A stretch of 15,146 nt of DNA from Ferrithrix thermotolerans DSM 19514 (GTDB lineage: Bacteria > Actinomycetota > Acidimicrobiia > Acidimicrobiales > Ilumatobacteraceae). Below are positions 1 through 5,841 of the stretch, piece by piece (position 1 is the first letter of the stretch; each line of letters begins with the position of its first letter). Position numbers and translations under genes: made by a program. The stretch is from the NCBI GenBank assembly GCA_945860575.1, contig CAMAQQ010000010.1, positions 1 to 15,146 on the forward strand, given 5' to 3'. The notes beneath the pieces were generated by a model that made no database searches, was not told the DNA's origin, and saw only the letters and a program-made list of their open reading frames with translations.

Positions 1-55
1 TAAACCCTAGTAAATTATTAGCGATTCTGAAATTTTGGGCGTAAACACGGCTTGG

Positions 56-61
56 TACGCT
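56..61 (+). promoter_or_regulatory. Candidate -10 box of the tRNA-Gly gene
   Basis: TACGCT fits the actinobacterial TAnnnT -10 pattern and lies 13 bases before the mature tRNA 5' end. The -35 region is poor (TTGGGC at 35-40 gives only a 15-base spacer). This is a pattern match only. Confidence 0.35.
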
Positions 62-74
62 CAACTAACTAATT

Positions 75-145
75 GCGGGTGTAGTTCAGTGGTAGAACAT
101 CAGCTTCCCAAGCTGAATACGCGGGTCCGATTCCCGTCACCCGCT
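75..145 (+). tRNA. tRNA-Gly (anticodon CCC)
   Basis: A complete cloverleaf of 71 bases can be folded by hand. The acceptor stem GCGGGTG pairs with CACCCGC, the anticodon stem TCAGC pairs with GCTGA, and the loop TTCCCAA reads anticodon CCC for glycine codon GGG. The T-stem GCGGG/CCCGT closes on the loop TCCGATT. The discriminator base is T, as is usual for bacterial tRNA-Gly. The 3' CCA is not encoded (the next bases are CGA), so the transcript needs the CCA-adding enzyme found at 5842-7242. Confidence 0.96.
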
Positions 146-170
146 CGAAACATCAGCAAGAATTGCCAAA

Positions 171-584
171 GTGAAACCCGACGAAGATCTGCGAACCGCT
201 AGTGGCTTAGTCGTGCCAAGTAGTGCATTGCATTGGAGTTTTGCTCGCTCAGGCGGTGCGGGCGGGCAACACATTAATAAGACCTCTTCAAAAGCAACAC
301 TGACAGTTGAAACTGATGCAATAACTGGTTCGGAAATCTTGTTGAAACGAATAAAAATAAACTTATCTGAAACGCTTCGCGTAACGAGTCAGACAAGTCG
401 AAGTCAGTGGCGTAACCGCCAATTTTGTTTAAGTCATATGACAGAGATACTTGACAATGCTGCAAAACCAGCAACCCCGAAACGAAGAAAGTCGAAACCC
501 ACCCGAGGGTCTATTGAACGAAGACTTGAAGGTAAACGTCACGCCAGTAAGAAAAAAGAATCACGCCGAACCGACAACTGGTGA
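171..584 (+). CDS. arfB: ArfB/YaeJ-type peptidyl-tRNA hydrolase (ribosome rescue)
   Basis: A 137-residue RF-1-like protein. It releases nascent chains from ribosomes stalled on truncated mRNA by hydrolysing peptidyl-tRNA in the peptidyl transferase centre. The signature runs from about residue 24 to 36, with the catalytic GGQ at 31-33 inside SGGAGGQHINK. The codon-recognition domains of true release factors are absent. The C-terminus from about residue 107 is strongly basic (KPTRGSIERRLEGKR and on), like the ArfB tail that enters the empty mRNA channel of the 30S subunit. The start is GTG with only a weak Shine-Dalgarno sequence; no better in-frame start is visible after the tRNA. It lies 25 bases after the tRNA gene and converges on the small membrane protein gene at 595. 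Length and tail distinguish it from prfA/prfB. Confidence 0.9.
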   Translation: MKPDEDLRTASGLVVPSSALHWSFARSGGAGGQHINKTSSKATLTVETDAITGSEILLKRIKINLSETLRVTSQTSRSQWRNRQFCLSHMTEILDNAAKPATPKRRKSKPTRGSIERRLEGKRHASKKKESRRTDNW

Positions 585-594
585 AAGATTTTAA

Positions 595-798
595 TTAAAA
601 CAAACTAACGAGCGCCCACAAAGCGGCGATGGCGCCGATCGTTGCCATAACGACACTGCGCAAAACGGGCGCCTTTGTTAAATCGTTTGAATCGCGTCGC
701 TGTTTGGGCGGGCGAATCAATGCGGCAATATTGCCGGCAAACATTGCGCCACCAAGTGCGATTACTAGCCATGCAAGAATATCTTCTCCGAGAAACAT
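595..798 (-). CDS. Small two-helix membrane protein, function unknown
   Basis: About 67 residues. Two hydrophobic stretches (about residues 7-29 and 47-67) are joined by a basic hydrophilic loop (RPPKQRRDSNDLTK), so it is probably a hairpin membrane protein. I chose the ATG at 798 because an AAAAAGG Shine-Dalgarno sequence lies 9 bases before it; the upstream TTG at 807 touches that sequence directly and is a poor start. It follows dnaB by 27 bases on the same strand and may be co-transcribed. I do not recognise the family. No catalytic motif or cysteine is visible. The amphipathic pattern, the good ribosome binding site and the operon-like spacing support a real gene. Confidence 0.7.
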   Translation of the reverse strand: MFLGEDILAWLVIALGGAMFAGNIAALIRPPKQRRDSNDLTKAPVLRSVVMATIGAIAALWALVSLF

Positions 799-825
799 TG
801 TTAACAACCTTTTTGTTCTGATTAG

Positions 826-2217
826 TTACAAGTTTGAATTCGAATCTGTTGCAAAGTTCTCAAAGCGTGTGTACGCAGCCAACCAAGCGAGGCGCACTTT
901 GCCGAGCGGGCCAGCGCGATGCTTTGAAATGCTTAACTCTGCTGCACCGAGTTCATCTTTGTTATCGGGGTTGTAAACCTCGTCACGATACAAAAACATC
1001 ACCACGTCGGCGTCTTGTTCGAGAGCACCAGATTCGCGCAAGTCCGAAAGTGTCGGTCTTTTATCGGTGCGTGCTTCTAATCCGCGGCTCAACTGACTAA
1101 GTGCCAGAATCGGGATTTTGAATTCGCGCGCCAAGAGTTTTAACTTACGACTGATCTCGCTGACTTCAAGTTGTCGGTTTTCTGGCTTGCCGTCGCCACC
1201 CATAAGTTGCAGATAGTCGATCACGATGAGTGAAAGATCACCCTGACGACTAAGTGTTCTTCGTGCCTTCGCACGAATTGCACCCACCGATGTGCCTGGG
1301 CTGTCGTCGATAATCAATGGCACATCCAGACGACCTACCGCGTGACCGATCTTTGTCCAGTCATTTGGCGTCGGTCGACCACTGCGCAAAACCGCCGAGT
1401 CGACTCCGGCTTCACTTGCCAAAATTCTTTGCACGAGTTCTGCGCTACCCATTTCAAGAGAAAAGAACAGAACCGCTTTACCCGAGTTGCGCGCGACGTG
1501 CACGGCAATACCGAGTGCCAGCGCCGACTTTCCCATTGCGGGACGAGCACCAAGAATATTCAAAGTGCCCGGTTGTAGACCGAGCAAGATTTTATCTAGA
1601 CCAGACAAACCGGTTGCAGTGCCGGTTATTGCTTCTTTGTTGTTTGCGCGATCTTCCAACTTCTCCATTGCACTCTCAACCAAATTCTTGAGTGGTTGTG
1701 CTGCGTCACCAATATTGCTTTCTGAAACGTCAAAAACTTTTGATTCAGAATCGTCGATTGCTTTTGCTACATCCTCTGGGCCGCTGTAAGCGATCTCGGC
1801 AATTTCTGATGCGACAGTCAAAAGTCGGCGTAACGATGCGGTTTCGCGAACGATTTTCGCATACCGATCAGCGCTGGTAATTGCAGGCGTCGCATTTTGC
1901 AAAGTCAATAATGCATCAATGCCACCCATACCATCAAGCAAACTATTGCGTCGCAATTCTTCACCAACTGTGATTGGATCAACAGGTTCGCCGGCAGTAT
2001 TGAGTGACCGAATCGCATCAAAAATATGTTGGTGCGCTGGTTTGTAAAACTCTTCTGATCTAACGCCGCGTTCAAACGCAACAGCAACTGCTTCTTGCGA
2101 CAACAACATCGCACCAAGCAACGATGCTTCTGCTTCGATGCTGTGCGGAGGAATTCGATTTGTTTGTCGCTGTTGTGCGCCAGAACGATCGGCGCGAGAG
2201 AATTCAGCGATTGACAT
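826..2217 (-). CDS. dnaB: Replicative DNA helicase DnaB
   Basis: A 463-residue hexameric replicative helicase that unwinds DNA at the fork using ATP and recruits primase. The N-terminal helical domain spans about residues 22-130 and begins with the family motif PPHSIEAEASLLGAML. The RecA-like ATPase domain follows. Walker A is GARPAMGKS at 223-231, the catalytic glutamate lies in FFSLEM near 255, Walker B is VIDYLQLM at 332-339, and the arginine-finger region is KHRAGPLGKV at about 432-441. Length is normal and there is no intein, unlike several mycobacterial dnaB genes. Start ATG at 2217: an upstream GAAGG is 12 bases away, rather far, while CATGGT six bases before the ATG could serve as a -10 of a leaderless mRNA. 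It follows rplI after a 132-base gap holding DnaA boxes, so it may have its own DnaA-responsive promoter. Confidence 0.97.
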   Translation of the reverse strand: MSIAEFSRADRSGAQQRQTNRIPPHSIEAEASLLGAMLLSQEAVAVAFERGVRSEEFYKPAHQHIFDAIRSLNTAGEPVDPITVGEELRRNSLLDGMGGIDALLTLQNATPAITSADRYAKIVRETASLRRLLTVASEIAEIAYSGPEDVAKAIDDSESKVFDVSESNIGDAAQPLKNLVESAMEKLEDRANNKEAITGTATGLSGLDKILLGLQPGTLNILGARPAMGKSALALGIAVHVARNSGKAVLFFSLEMGSAELVQRILASEAGVDSAVLRSGRPTPNDWTKIGHAVGRLDVPLIIDDSPGTSVGAIRAKARRTLSRQGDLSLIVIDYLQLMGGDGKPENRQLEVSEISRKLKLLAREFKIPILALSQLSRGLEARTDKRPTLSDLRESGALEQDADVVMFLYRDEVYNPDNKDELGAAELSISKHRAGPLGKVRLAWLAAYTRFENFATDSNSNL

Positions 2218-2265
2218 GACTACACCATGCCTTCATTTGCCTGTTGATTGCTAGCGGTATAACCC

Positions 2266-2309
2266 TGTGATTTTCGTGTGGATAACCGTGTGAATAACTG
2301 TGTTTATAA
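2266..2309. promoter_or_regulatory. DnaA-box array upstream of dnaB
   Basis: Read on the minus strand, TTATAAACA (2301-2309), TTATTCACA (2289-2297) and TTATCCACA (2277-2285) lie exactly 12 bases apart. The last two fit the consensus TTATnCACA perfectly and the first has one mismatch. A fourth weak copy, AAAATCACA, sits at 2266-2274. All have the same orientation. They lie 49-92 bases before the dnaB start. DnaA binding could control dnaB, titrate DnaA, or belong to an origin-like element. Sequence match only. Confidence 0.6.
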
Positions 2310-2349
2310 CAGCGAGTATAAAAAAGTGAAGCGCGACTAAAACTCAACT

Positions 2350-2796
2350 TTATTTGGCGACGATGTTTATCGAGATATTTGTTAGAACTTCTGTAAACAG
2401 TTCGACAACAACTACATGCTCGCCTAGTTGTCGCAGTGGTGCTTCTAGTTGCACTTGTTTGCGATCAATCGTTGCGCCGGTCTGATCAAATATTGCTTTC
2501 ACAATTTCTGTTGAAGATATCGAGCCAAACAAACGCCCTTCGTTGCCTGCCTTAGCGGAGATTGTTATAACTTTGGTTGCTAGCGATGAAGCGAGAGTGC
2601 GAGCCGACTCGCGATCTGTTGCCGCCTTAAGATCTTGCGCCTTACGCATAACTTCGGCTTGTGCAACCGTGCCGTCATTGGCAATAACAGCGAGATCGTT
2701 TGGCAACAAGAAGTTGCGAGCATGGCCAGCCGAAACTGAGACGATGTCGCCACGACGACCCACACCTTTGACATCGGATCGAAGCAAAACTTTCAT
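2350..2796 (-). CDS. rplI: 50S ribosomal protein L9
   Basis: A 148-residue two-domain protein of the large subunit near the L1 stalk, thought to help keep the reading frame. The N-terminal domain carries the L9 signature (MKVLLRSDVKGVGRRGDIVSVSAGHARNFLLP across residues 1-32). A long charged helix from about 42 to 75 (AEVMRKAQDLKAATDRESAR) links it to the C-terminal RNA-binding domain, which contains GRLFGSISSTEI. Length is normal. The ATG at 2796 overlaps the rpsR stop codon by four bases (ATGA), so translation is probably coupled to rpsR. No clear terminator is visible after it. Confidence 0.97.
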   Translation of the reverse strand: MKVLLRSDVKGVGRRGDIVSVSAGHARNFLLPNDLAVIANDGTVAQAEVMRKAQDLKAATDRESARTLASSLATKVITISAKAGNEGRLFGSISSTEIVKAIFDQTGATIDRKQVQLEAPLRQLGEHVVVVELFTEVLTNISINIVAK

Positions 2797-3245
2797 GATG
2801 CTGCCCCATCGACACCAATTTCGGTGGATATTTCTGCAGTAATATTCGGCGCTACTTCTACCGTTTCAGAAACTGTCACCGAACTACGCGGTGCCGCGTC
2901 GTCACGGCGCGGACGGCGTGGACCACGATCACGATCGCGGTCATCAGAGCCGTATTCGCCACGCTCTCGTGGCGCGCGCGCAGCAGAAACCTGCTTCATG
3001 TATGGCAACAGTGCCATCTCACGAGCGTTTTTTACTGCTGTCGCGATATCGCGTTGAAGCTGAACGTTGTTGCCGTTCATTCTTCGCGCGCGCAACTTCG
3101 AGCGGTCTGACATGAATCGTTGCAATAAATTGACATCTTTATAGTCAACAAAGCCGATCTTTTCTTTGACTACAACATTGGAGCGCTTCTTTGGTTTGCG
3201 CAACAATGCTTTTTGGGCACGTAACTTGTTGGATTTACTTGTCAT
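2793..3245 (-). CDS. rpsR: 30S ribosomal protein S18 with a long C-terminal extension
   Basis: Residues 1 to about 86 are a complete S18: a basic N-terminus, then KIGFVDYKDVNLLQRFMSD and KLRARRMNGNN, the 16S-binding helix region, ending near REMALLPYM. There are no cysteines, so this is a zinc-independent form. Family members are usually about 75-90 residues; this one is 150. The extra ~64 residues hold an Arg/Asp-rich stretch (SDDRDRDRGPRRPRRDD) followed by a Thr/Val/Glu-rich acidic tail, and look disordered. The ATG at 3245 has AAGGAC seven bases upstream. It lies 57 bases after ssb and overlaps rplI. S18 binds S6 on the platform of the small subunit. Confidence 0.95.
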   Translation of the reverse strand: MTSKSNKLRAQKALLRKPKKRSNVVVKEKIGFVDYKDVNLLQRFMSDRSKLRARRMNGNNVQLQRDIATAVKNAREMALLPYMKQVSAARAPRERGEYGSDDRDRDRGPRRPRRDDAAPRSSVTVSETVEVAPNITAEISTEIGVDGAAS

Positions 3246-3302
3246 TGGGAATGTCCTTAATTGTCGAGTTAATTTCTATTGCTTAAATGAATTAATTATT
3301 TT

Positions 3303-3758
3303 CTAGAAAGGTTCTTCGCCATCAAATGGCGTTGCTTCGTTGCCTGGATTTGTACCTGAGTTTGCTGGTCGGTTGGTTGCCGCTCCGCCGCCTTGGCCTT
3401 CTTGTTTAGGTGTGCGCACAACCGTTGCGGTTGCCCAACGCAAACTTGGCCCGATGTCATCTGCCACAACATCAATCGCTGTGCGCTTCTCACCCTCGCG
3501 GGATGTGTATTCGCTTTGCTCAAGTCGACCAGTTACGACGACCCGGGAACCTTTAACCAAAGTCGCCGCAGCGTTCTCGCCGAGTTGACCCCAAGCAGTG
3601 ACGTTGAACCAAGAAGTTTTTTCTTGCCATTCACCGTTGACCTGGTATCGACGACTGACACCCATACTGAACGATGCAACTGCTCGGCCAGTGGCAGTAA
3701 ATCGGATTTCTGGGTCGCGAGGTAAGTTCCCGACGAGTGTGATGCTGTTGTCAGCCAT
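3303..3758 (-). CDS. ssb: Single-stranded DNA-binding protein SSB
   Basis: 151 residues. The OB-fold domain fills about residues 1-110 (ITLVGNLPRDPEIRFTATGRAVASF near the start, WFNVTAWGQLGENAA and KGSRVVVTGRLEQSEY further on). It binds and protects single-stranded DNA as a tetramer during replication and repair. A Gly/Asn/Pro-rich disordered linker follows (about 113-140), and the tip is DGEEPF, the acidic peptide ending in Pro-Phe that docks partner proteins. Start ATG at 3758 has AAGGAC five bases away. It lies 32 bases after rpsF in the conserved rpsF-ssb-rpsR-rplI operon. Confidence 0.97.
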   Translation of the reverse strand: MADNSITLVGNLPRDPEIRFTATGRAVASFSMGVSRRYQVNGEWQEKTSWFNVTAWGQLGENAAATLVKGSRVVVTGRLEQSEYTSREGEKRTAIDVVADDIGPSLRWATATVVRTPKQEGQGGGAATNRPANSGTNPGNEATPFDGEEPF

Positions 3759-3790
3759 TTTTGTCCTTTTTTATTCTTTTGAAAATATTC

Positions 3791-4117
3791 TTATGCCGAG
3801 ACGGTCATGCCACGACGTGCGGCTTCGTCATCGGGAAGGCGGAGGAGTTTGTGTCTTAAAACATCATCGGCGATTCGCATGGCACGCTCGGCTTCGTCGA
3901 GTGCACCACCTGGCGCCGTGATATTGAAAATTGCGTAATAACCATCTTCTTGTTTTTTAATCGGATAAGCCAAACGGCGCTTACCCCACCAATCAGGTGT
4001 GCCATGAACCTTGCCACCGGCAGTAGTTACTGATTTGGTAACGACACTGATCCAGTTGTGGGCTGCGGACTCTTCGAGTTTGCCGCTGACAATGACCATT
4101 AATTCGTATGCTCGCAT
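3791..4117 (-). CDS. rpsF: 30S ribosomal protein S6
   Basis: 108 residues. It begins with the family-typical MRAYELMVIV and contains GKRRLAYPIKKQEDGYYAIFNI near residues 45-66, the usual S6 core. It pairs with S18 on the platform of the small subunit. An in-frame TTG at 4144 would add nine residues (MGPKGAFTF), but those codons lie in the leader hairpin and the ATG at 4117 gives the conserved N-terminus. An AAGGGAG Shine-Dalgarno sequence lies 11 bases before it. First gene of the operon; its leader shows two competing foldings and may be the site of feedback by S6:S18. Confidence 0.96.
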   Translation of the reverse strand: MRAYELMVIVSGKLEESAAHNWISVVTKSVTTAGGKVHGTPDWWGKRRLAYPIKKQEDGYYAIFNITAPGGALDEAERAMRIADDVLRHKLLRLPDDEAARRGMTVSA

Positions 4118-4187
4118 GAACGTAAAAGCTCCCTTCGGACCCAACGATTAATTGGGGCCCCCGAAGGGGCAGGTATGTGAATATGAA
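4118..4187 (-). promoter_or_regulatory. rpsF 5' leader with two mutually exclusive hairpins
   Basis: On the minus-strand RNA, GCCCC-UUCG-GGGGC (4170-4157) is a perfect 5-bp hairpin with a UUCG loop. The same CCCUUCGG (4168-4161) can instead pair over 8 bp with CCGAAGGG (4138-4131), enclosing an inner CCCAA/UUGGG helix (4156-4152 with 4144-4140). The second fold buries the AAGGGAG ribosome binding site (4135-4129). A CCG lies on the 3' side, recalling the known S6:S18-binding rpsF leaders. The pairing is read from the sequence; the ligand is inferred. Confidence 0.55.
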
Positions 4188-4193
4188 AGTGTA
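4188..4193 (-). promoter_or_regulatory. Candidate -10 box of the rpsF operon
   Basis: TACACT on the minus strand fits TAnnnT. It would start the transcript near 4181 and so give a leader of about 64 bases holding both hairpins. No convincing -35 hexamer is visible. It lies on the rpsF side of the 44-bp repeat, so the operon promoter would survive the fkbM insertion. Confidence 0.4.
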
Positions 4194-4220
4194 ACGGCAC
4201 AACGACACACTGCCACAGGG

Positions 4221-4264
4221 CTGTTGCAGGGTTATTGAGAGACGGCCGACTTTCGAGACTTGCG
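4221..4264. repeat. 44-bp direct repeat, copy B (rpsF side)
   Basis: Identical base for base to 5341-5384. On the minus strand it reads the last ten codons of the DUF5318 gene (RKSRKSAVSQ), its stop and 11 more bases, but here it is detached from the rest of that gene. The two copies flank the fkbM gene, spaced 1120 bp start to start. It contains a GACTT-TCGA-GACTT internal repeat and the palindrome CGGCCG. Confidence 0.97.
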
Positions 4265-4321
4265 TCGCCACAAAACGCTCATTTCGACAGTTGTCTTATT
4301 AAAGGCACGCCACGGTGGTCG

Positions 4322-4340
4322 ATGCAAAATGCATTAAGTT
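4322..4340 (+). promoter_or_regulatory. Candidate promoter of the fkbM gene, leaderless type
   Basis: TAAGTT at 4335-4340 fits the actinobacterial -10 pattern and ends exactly six bases before the ATG at 4347, which would put the transcription start on the start codon. An inverted repeat ATGCA-AAA-TGCAT at 4322-4334 abuts the -10 box and could be an operator. No spaced Shine-Dalgarno sequence is present; the AGG next to the ATG is too close. Confidence 0.45.
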
Positions 4341-4346
4341 TACAGG

Positions 4347-5327
4347 ATGCACAATTTGCAAATCCTTGATGTTGGGGCGAAATTCGGAGTCCATCCATCT
4401 AACTTGCCACTTCTAAATTGCGCGGAACATTTATTAATTGATGCCGACACCCATGAATGCGTTTATCTCGAAAAAAAGTACGAGAATTATGAGAATATTA
4501 AATGCATTAATGCTCTTGTTACCAGCAAATCTGATTACGAAATCAATCCAACCAAGAATTTGCTGATTTATACTCACTCGGGTGGTGATTCTATTTTCGA
4601 ACCAGATCTTGAAAACTTGTACTGGTCAAAGTTGAGACCTGGTAGCGCAACTATTACTGATAAATTAAAAATCAAAACGACGACCCTAGATAAAATTTGC
4701 GATGAGCACGAATTTCGCCCCTCTTTTTTAAAACTTGATATAGAAGGTGCTGAAGTACTTGCGCTTCAAGGCTCTTCACATATTCTTGACAATTGCATCA
4801 TTTGCATACGAATTGAAGTGGAATTTGCAACACTTTACAAAAATCACGAGGCATCATTTTCCGAAATTTTAAATATCCTCAGTAGTCACGGTTTCGTATT
4901 AATTAATCTTGATTTGGCGATCAATAGTTTCGTTCCTTTTAGTGAATTTCACGCTTCAACATTGTTCGGACAACTAAACGGCGGCGATTGCATATTTGTA
5001 AAAAACCCAAACAATCTGTCGGAGTTAAGTAATGTGCAATTACTTGATTACGCAATCTTTTGTCTTCTCAATAATATTGAGGATCTCGCGATTAAAGTTC
5101 TGCTTGATTGCTCCTCTGTAGAGCCCTTTGTCGATCGTTTCAAAAATCAAGACTCGACTATTGATTTACGTTTAGCACTTCTTGAAAAAAAAGTTGCGTC
5201 ACTTTTCTTTTCCCTCAAAGACAAACCAAGGTTTTCAATGGAATCATTTCGTGAACCGTGGGCTCAAATATTCGGATCTGAATGGGTTTCGCATGGGGAT
5301 TACTACCGAAAGTATCCTCTTTCGTAA
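4347..5327 (+). CDS. FkbM-family SAM-dependent methyltransferase (inserted gene)
   Basis: 326 residues. The SAM-binding motif I is ILDVGAKFG (residues 6-14). An acidic segment LLIDADTHE follows at about 29-37. The FkbM core signature is TTLDKICDE (112-120) and FLKLDIEGAEVLALQG (127-142), then IRIEVEF. FkbM proteins methylate hydroxyl groups, often of sugars or polyketides; the substrate here cannot be read. The domain ends near residue 215, and about 110 further residues of unrecognised, mostly helical-looking sequence follow. The gene is clearly richer in AT than its neighbours, runs against both flanking genes, and sits between two perfect 44-bp repeats with 82 bases before it and 13 after. 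This suggests acquisition by transfer. No integrase or transposase accompanies it. Confidence 0.85.
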   Translation: MHNLQILDVGAKFGVHPSNLPLLNCAEHLLIDADTHECVYLEKKYENYENIKCINALVTSKSDYEINPTKNLLIYTHSGGDSIFEPDLENLYWSKLRPGSATITDKLKIKTTTLDKICDEHEFRPSFLKLDIEGAEVLALQGSSHILDNCIICIRIEVEFATLYKNHEASFSEILNILSSHGFVLINLDLAINSFVPFSEFHASTLFGQLNGGDCIFVKNPNNLSELSNVQLLDYAIFCLLNNIEDLAIKVLLDCSSVEPFVDRFKNQDSTIDLRLALLEKKVASLFFSLKDKPRFSMESFREPWAQIFGSEWVSHGDYYRKYPLS

Positions 5328-5340
5328 CTCATACACATCC

Positions 5341-5384
5341 CTGTTGCAGGGTTATTGAGAGACGGCCGACTTTCGAGACTTGCG
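5341..5384. repeat. 44-bp direct repeat, copy A (3' end of the DUF5318 gene)
   Basis: The copy that belongs to the intact DUF5318 gene: its last ten codons, the TAA at 5352-5354 and 11 bases beyond. Identical to 4221-4264. The flanking bases differ at both ends, so the exact repeat is 44 bp. A weak CACA match seven bases outside may extend it imperfectly. Confidence 0.97.
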
Positions 5385-5786
5385 ATGACCCCCAAGAACA
5401 CGAGTTTTAAGCAGGTGATGCCACGAACAACTGCGACAGACCTCAATTAGATATGCCGTAAAACGCTCTGGCCGAAAATCAAACTCTTCAACCTCGGCAC
5501 GAGTGGCAACAAACCGACCATGACTTGGCAACCGCGGACCAAAAACATACGACACCGTAACGAGTTGATCGTTGACACAAATCGGGCACTTAACGCGAGT
5601 TGATCGACCGAAGTTTCGAGCCACGCGCAACAACTCTGGATGTGCATCGCACAAAGTGTCGCGTGAAACTTCGCCGCGACGAAAATTATTTATCAAAGCT
5701 CGTCGCGTTAGACGATGATCGATTTCGCCGACAGAGTTATCTGACAGCATCCCGTCTGTATTTGTGTTCTCGGTTTTGCGAGCCAT
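5352..5786 (-). CDS. DUF5318 family zinc-ribbon-like protein
   Basis: 144 residues. Family membership follows from VKCPIC (about 64-69), a second pair in EVCRSCSWHHLLKTRVLG (about 114-131) and the intervening VSYVFGPRLPSHGR. The two CxxC pairs suggest one bound zinc. The M. tuberculosis homologue is, to my recollection, Rv0049, which lies a few genes before rpsF, in keeping with its place here. Function is unknown. Start ATG at 5786: TACAGT ten bases upstream could be a -10 box giving a 4-base leader. The last ten codons and stop lie inside the 44-bp repeat, so an insertion there would leave the protein intact. Confidence 0.85.
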   Translation of the reverse strand: MARKTENTNTDGMLSDNSVGEIDHRLTRRALINNFRRGEVSRDTLCDAHPELLRVARNFGRSTRVKCPICVNDQLVTVSYVFGPRLPSHGRFVATRAEVEEFDFRPERFTAYLIEVCRSCSWHHLLKTRVLGGHRKSRKSAVSQ

Positions 5787-5841
5787 AATTATTTAGACTG
5801 TAACATTTAAAAAGCAAGATTAGAAACTAAAAATTAATAAA

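Noticed and set aside
834..2117. Several plus- and minus-strand frames of 60-124 codons inside dnaB
   Set aside because: All lie within the clearly conserved dnaB gene in other frames and have low-complexity or unlikely protein sequences.
2824..3115. Plus-strand Arg/Ser-rich frames opposite the rpsR extension
   Set aside because: They mirror the repetitive codons of the S18 tail, and S18 and its operon context account for the sequence.
4176..4184. ATATTCACA (minus strand) near the rpsF transcription start
   Set aside because: One mismatch to the DnaA consensus and isolated, so too weak to call.
3993..4271. 92-codon minus-strand frame across the rpsF leader and copy B of the repeat
   Set aside because: It overlaps rpsF in another frame and runs through the leader hairpins. 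It has no ribosome binding site or recognisable domain. The sequence is better explained as leader plus repeat.
4265..5340. Insertion sequence or integrase within the repeat-bounded segment
   Set aside because: Only the FkbM gene is present. No transposase motifs, terminal inverted repeats or recombinase fragments were found in either strand, so the segment is reported as a repeat-flanked cassette rather than an IS element.
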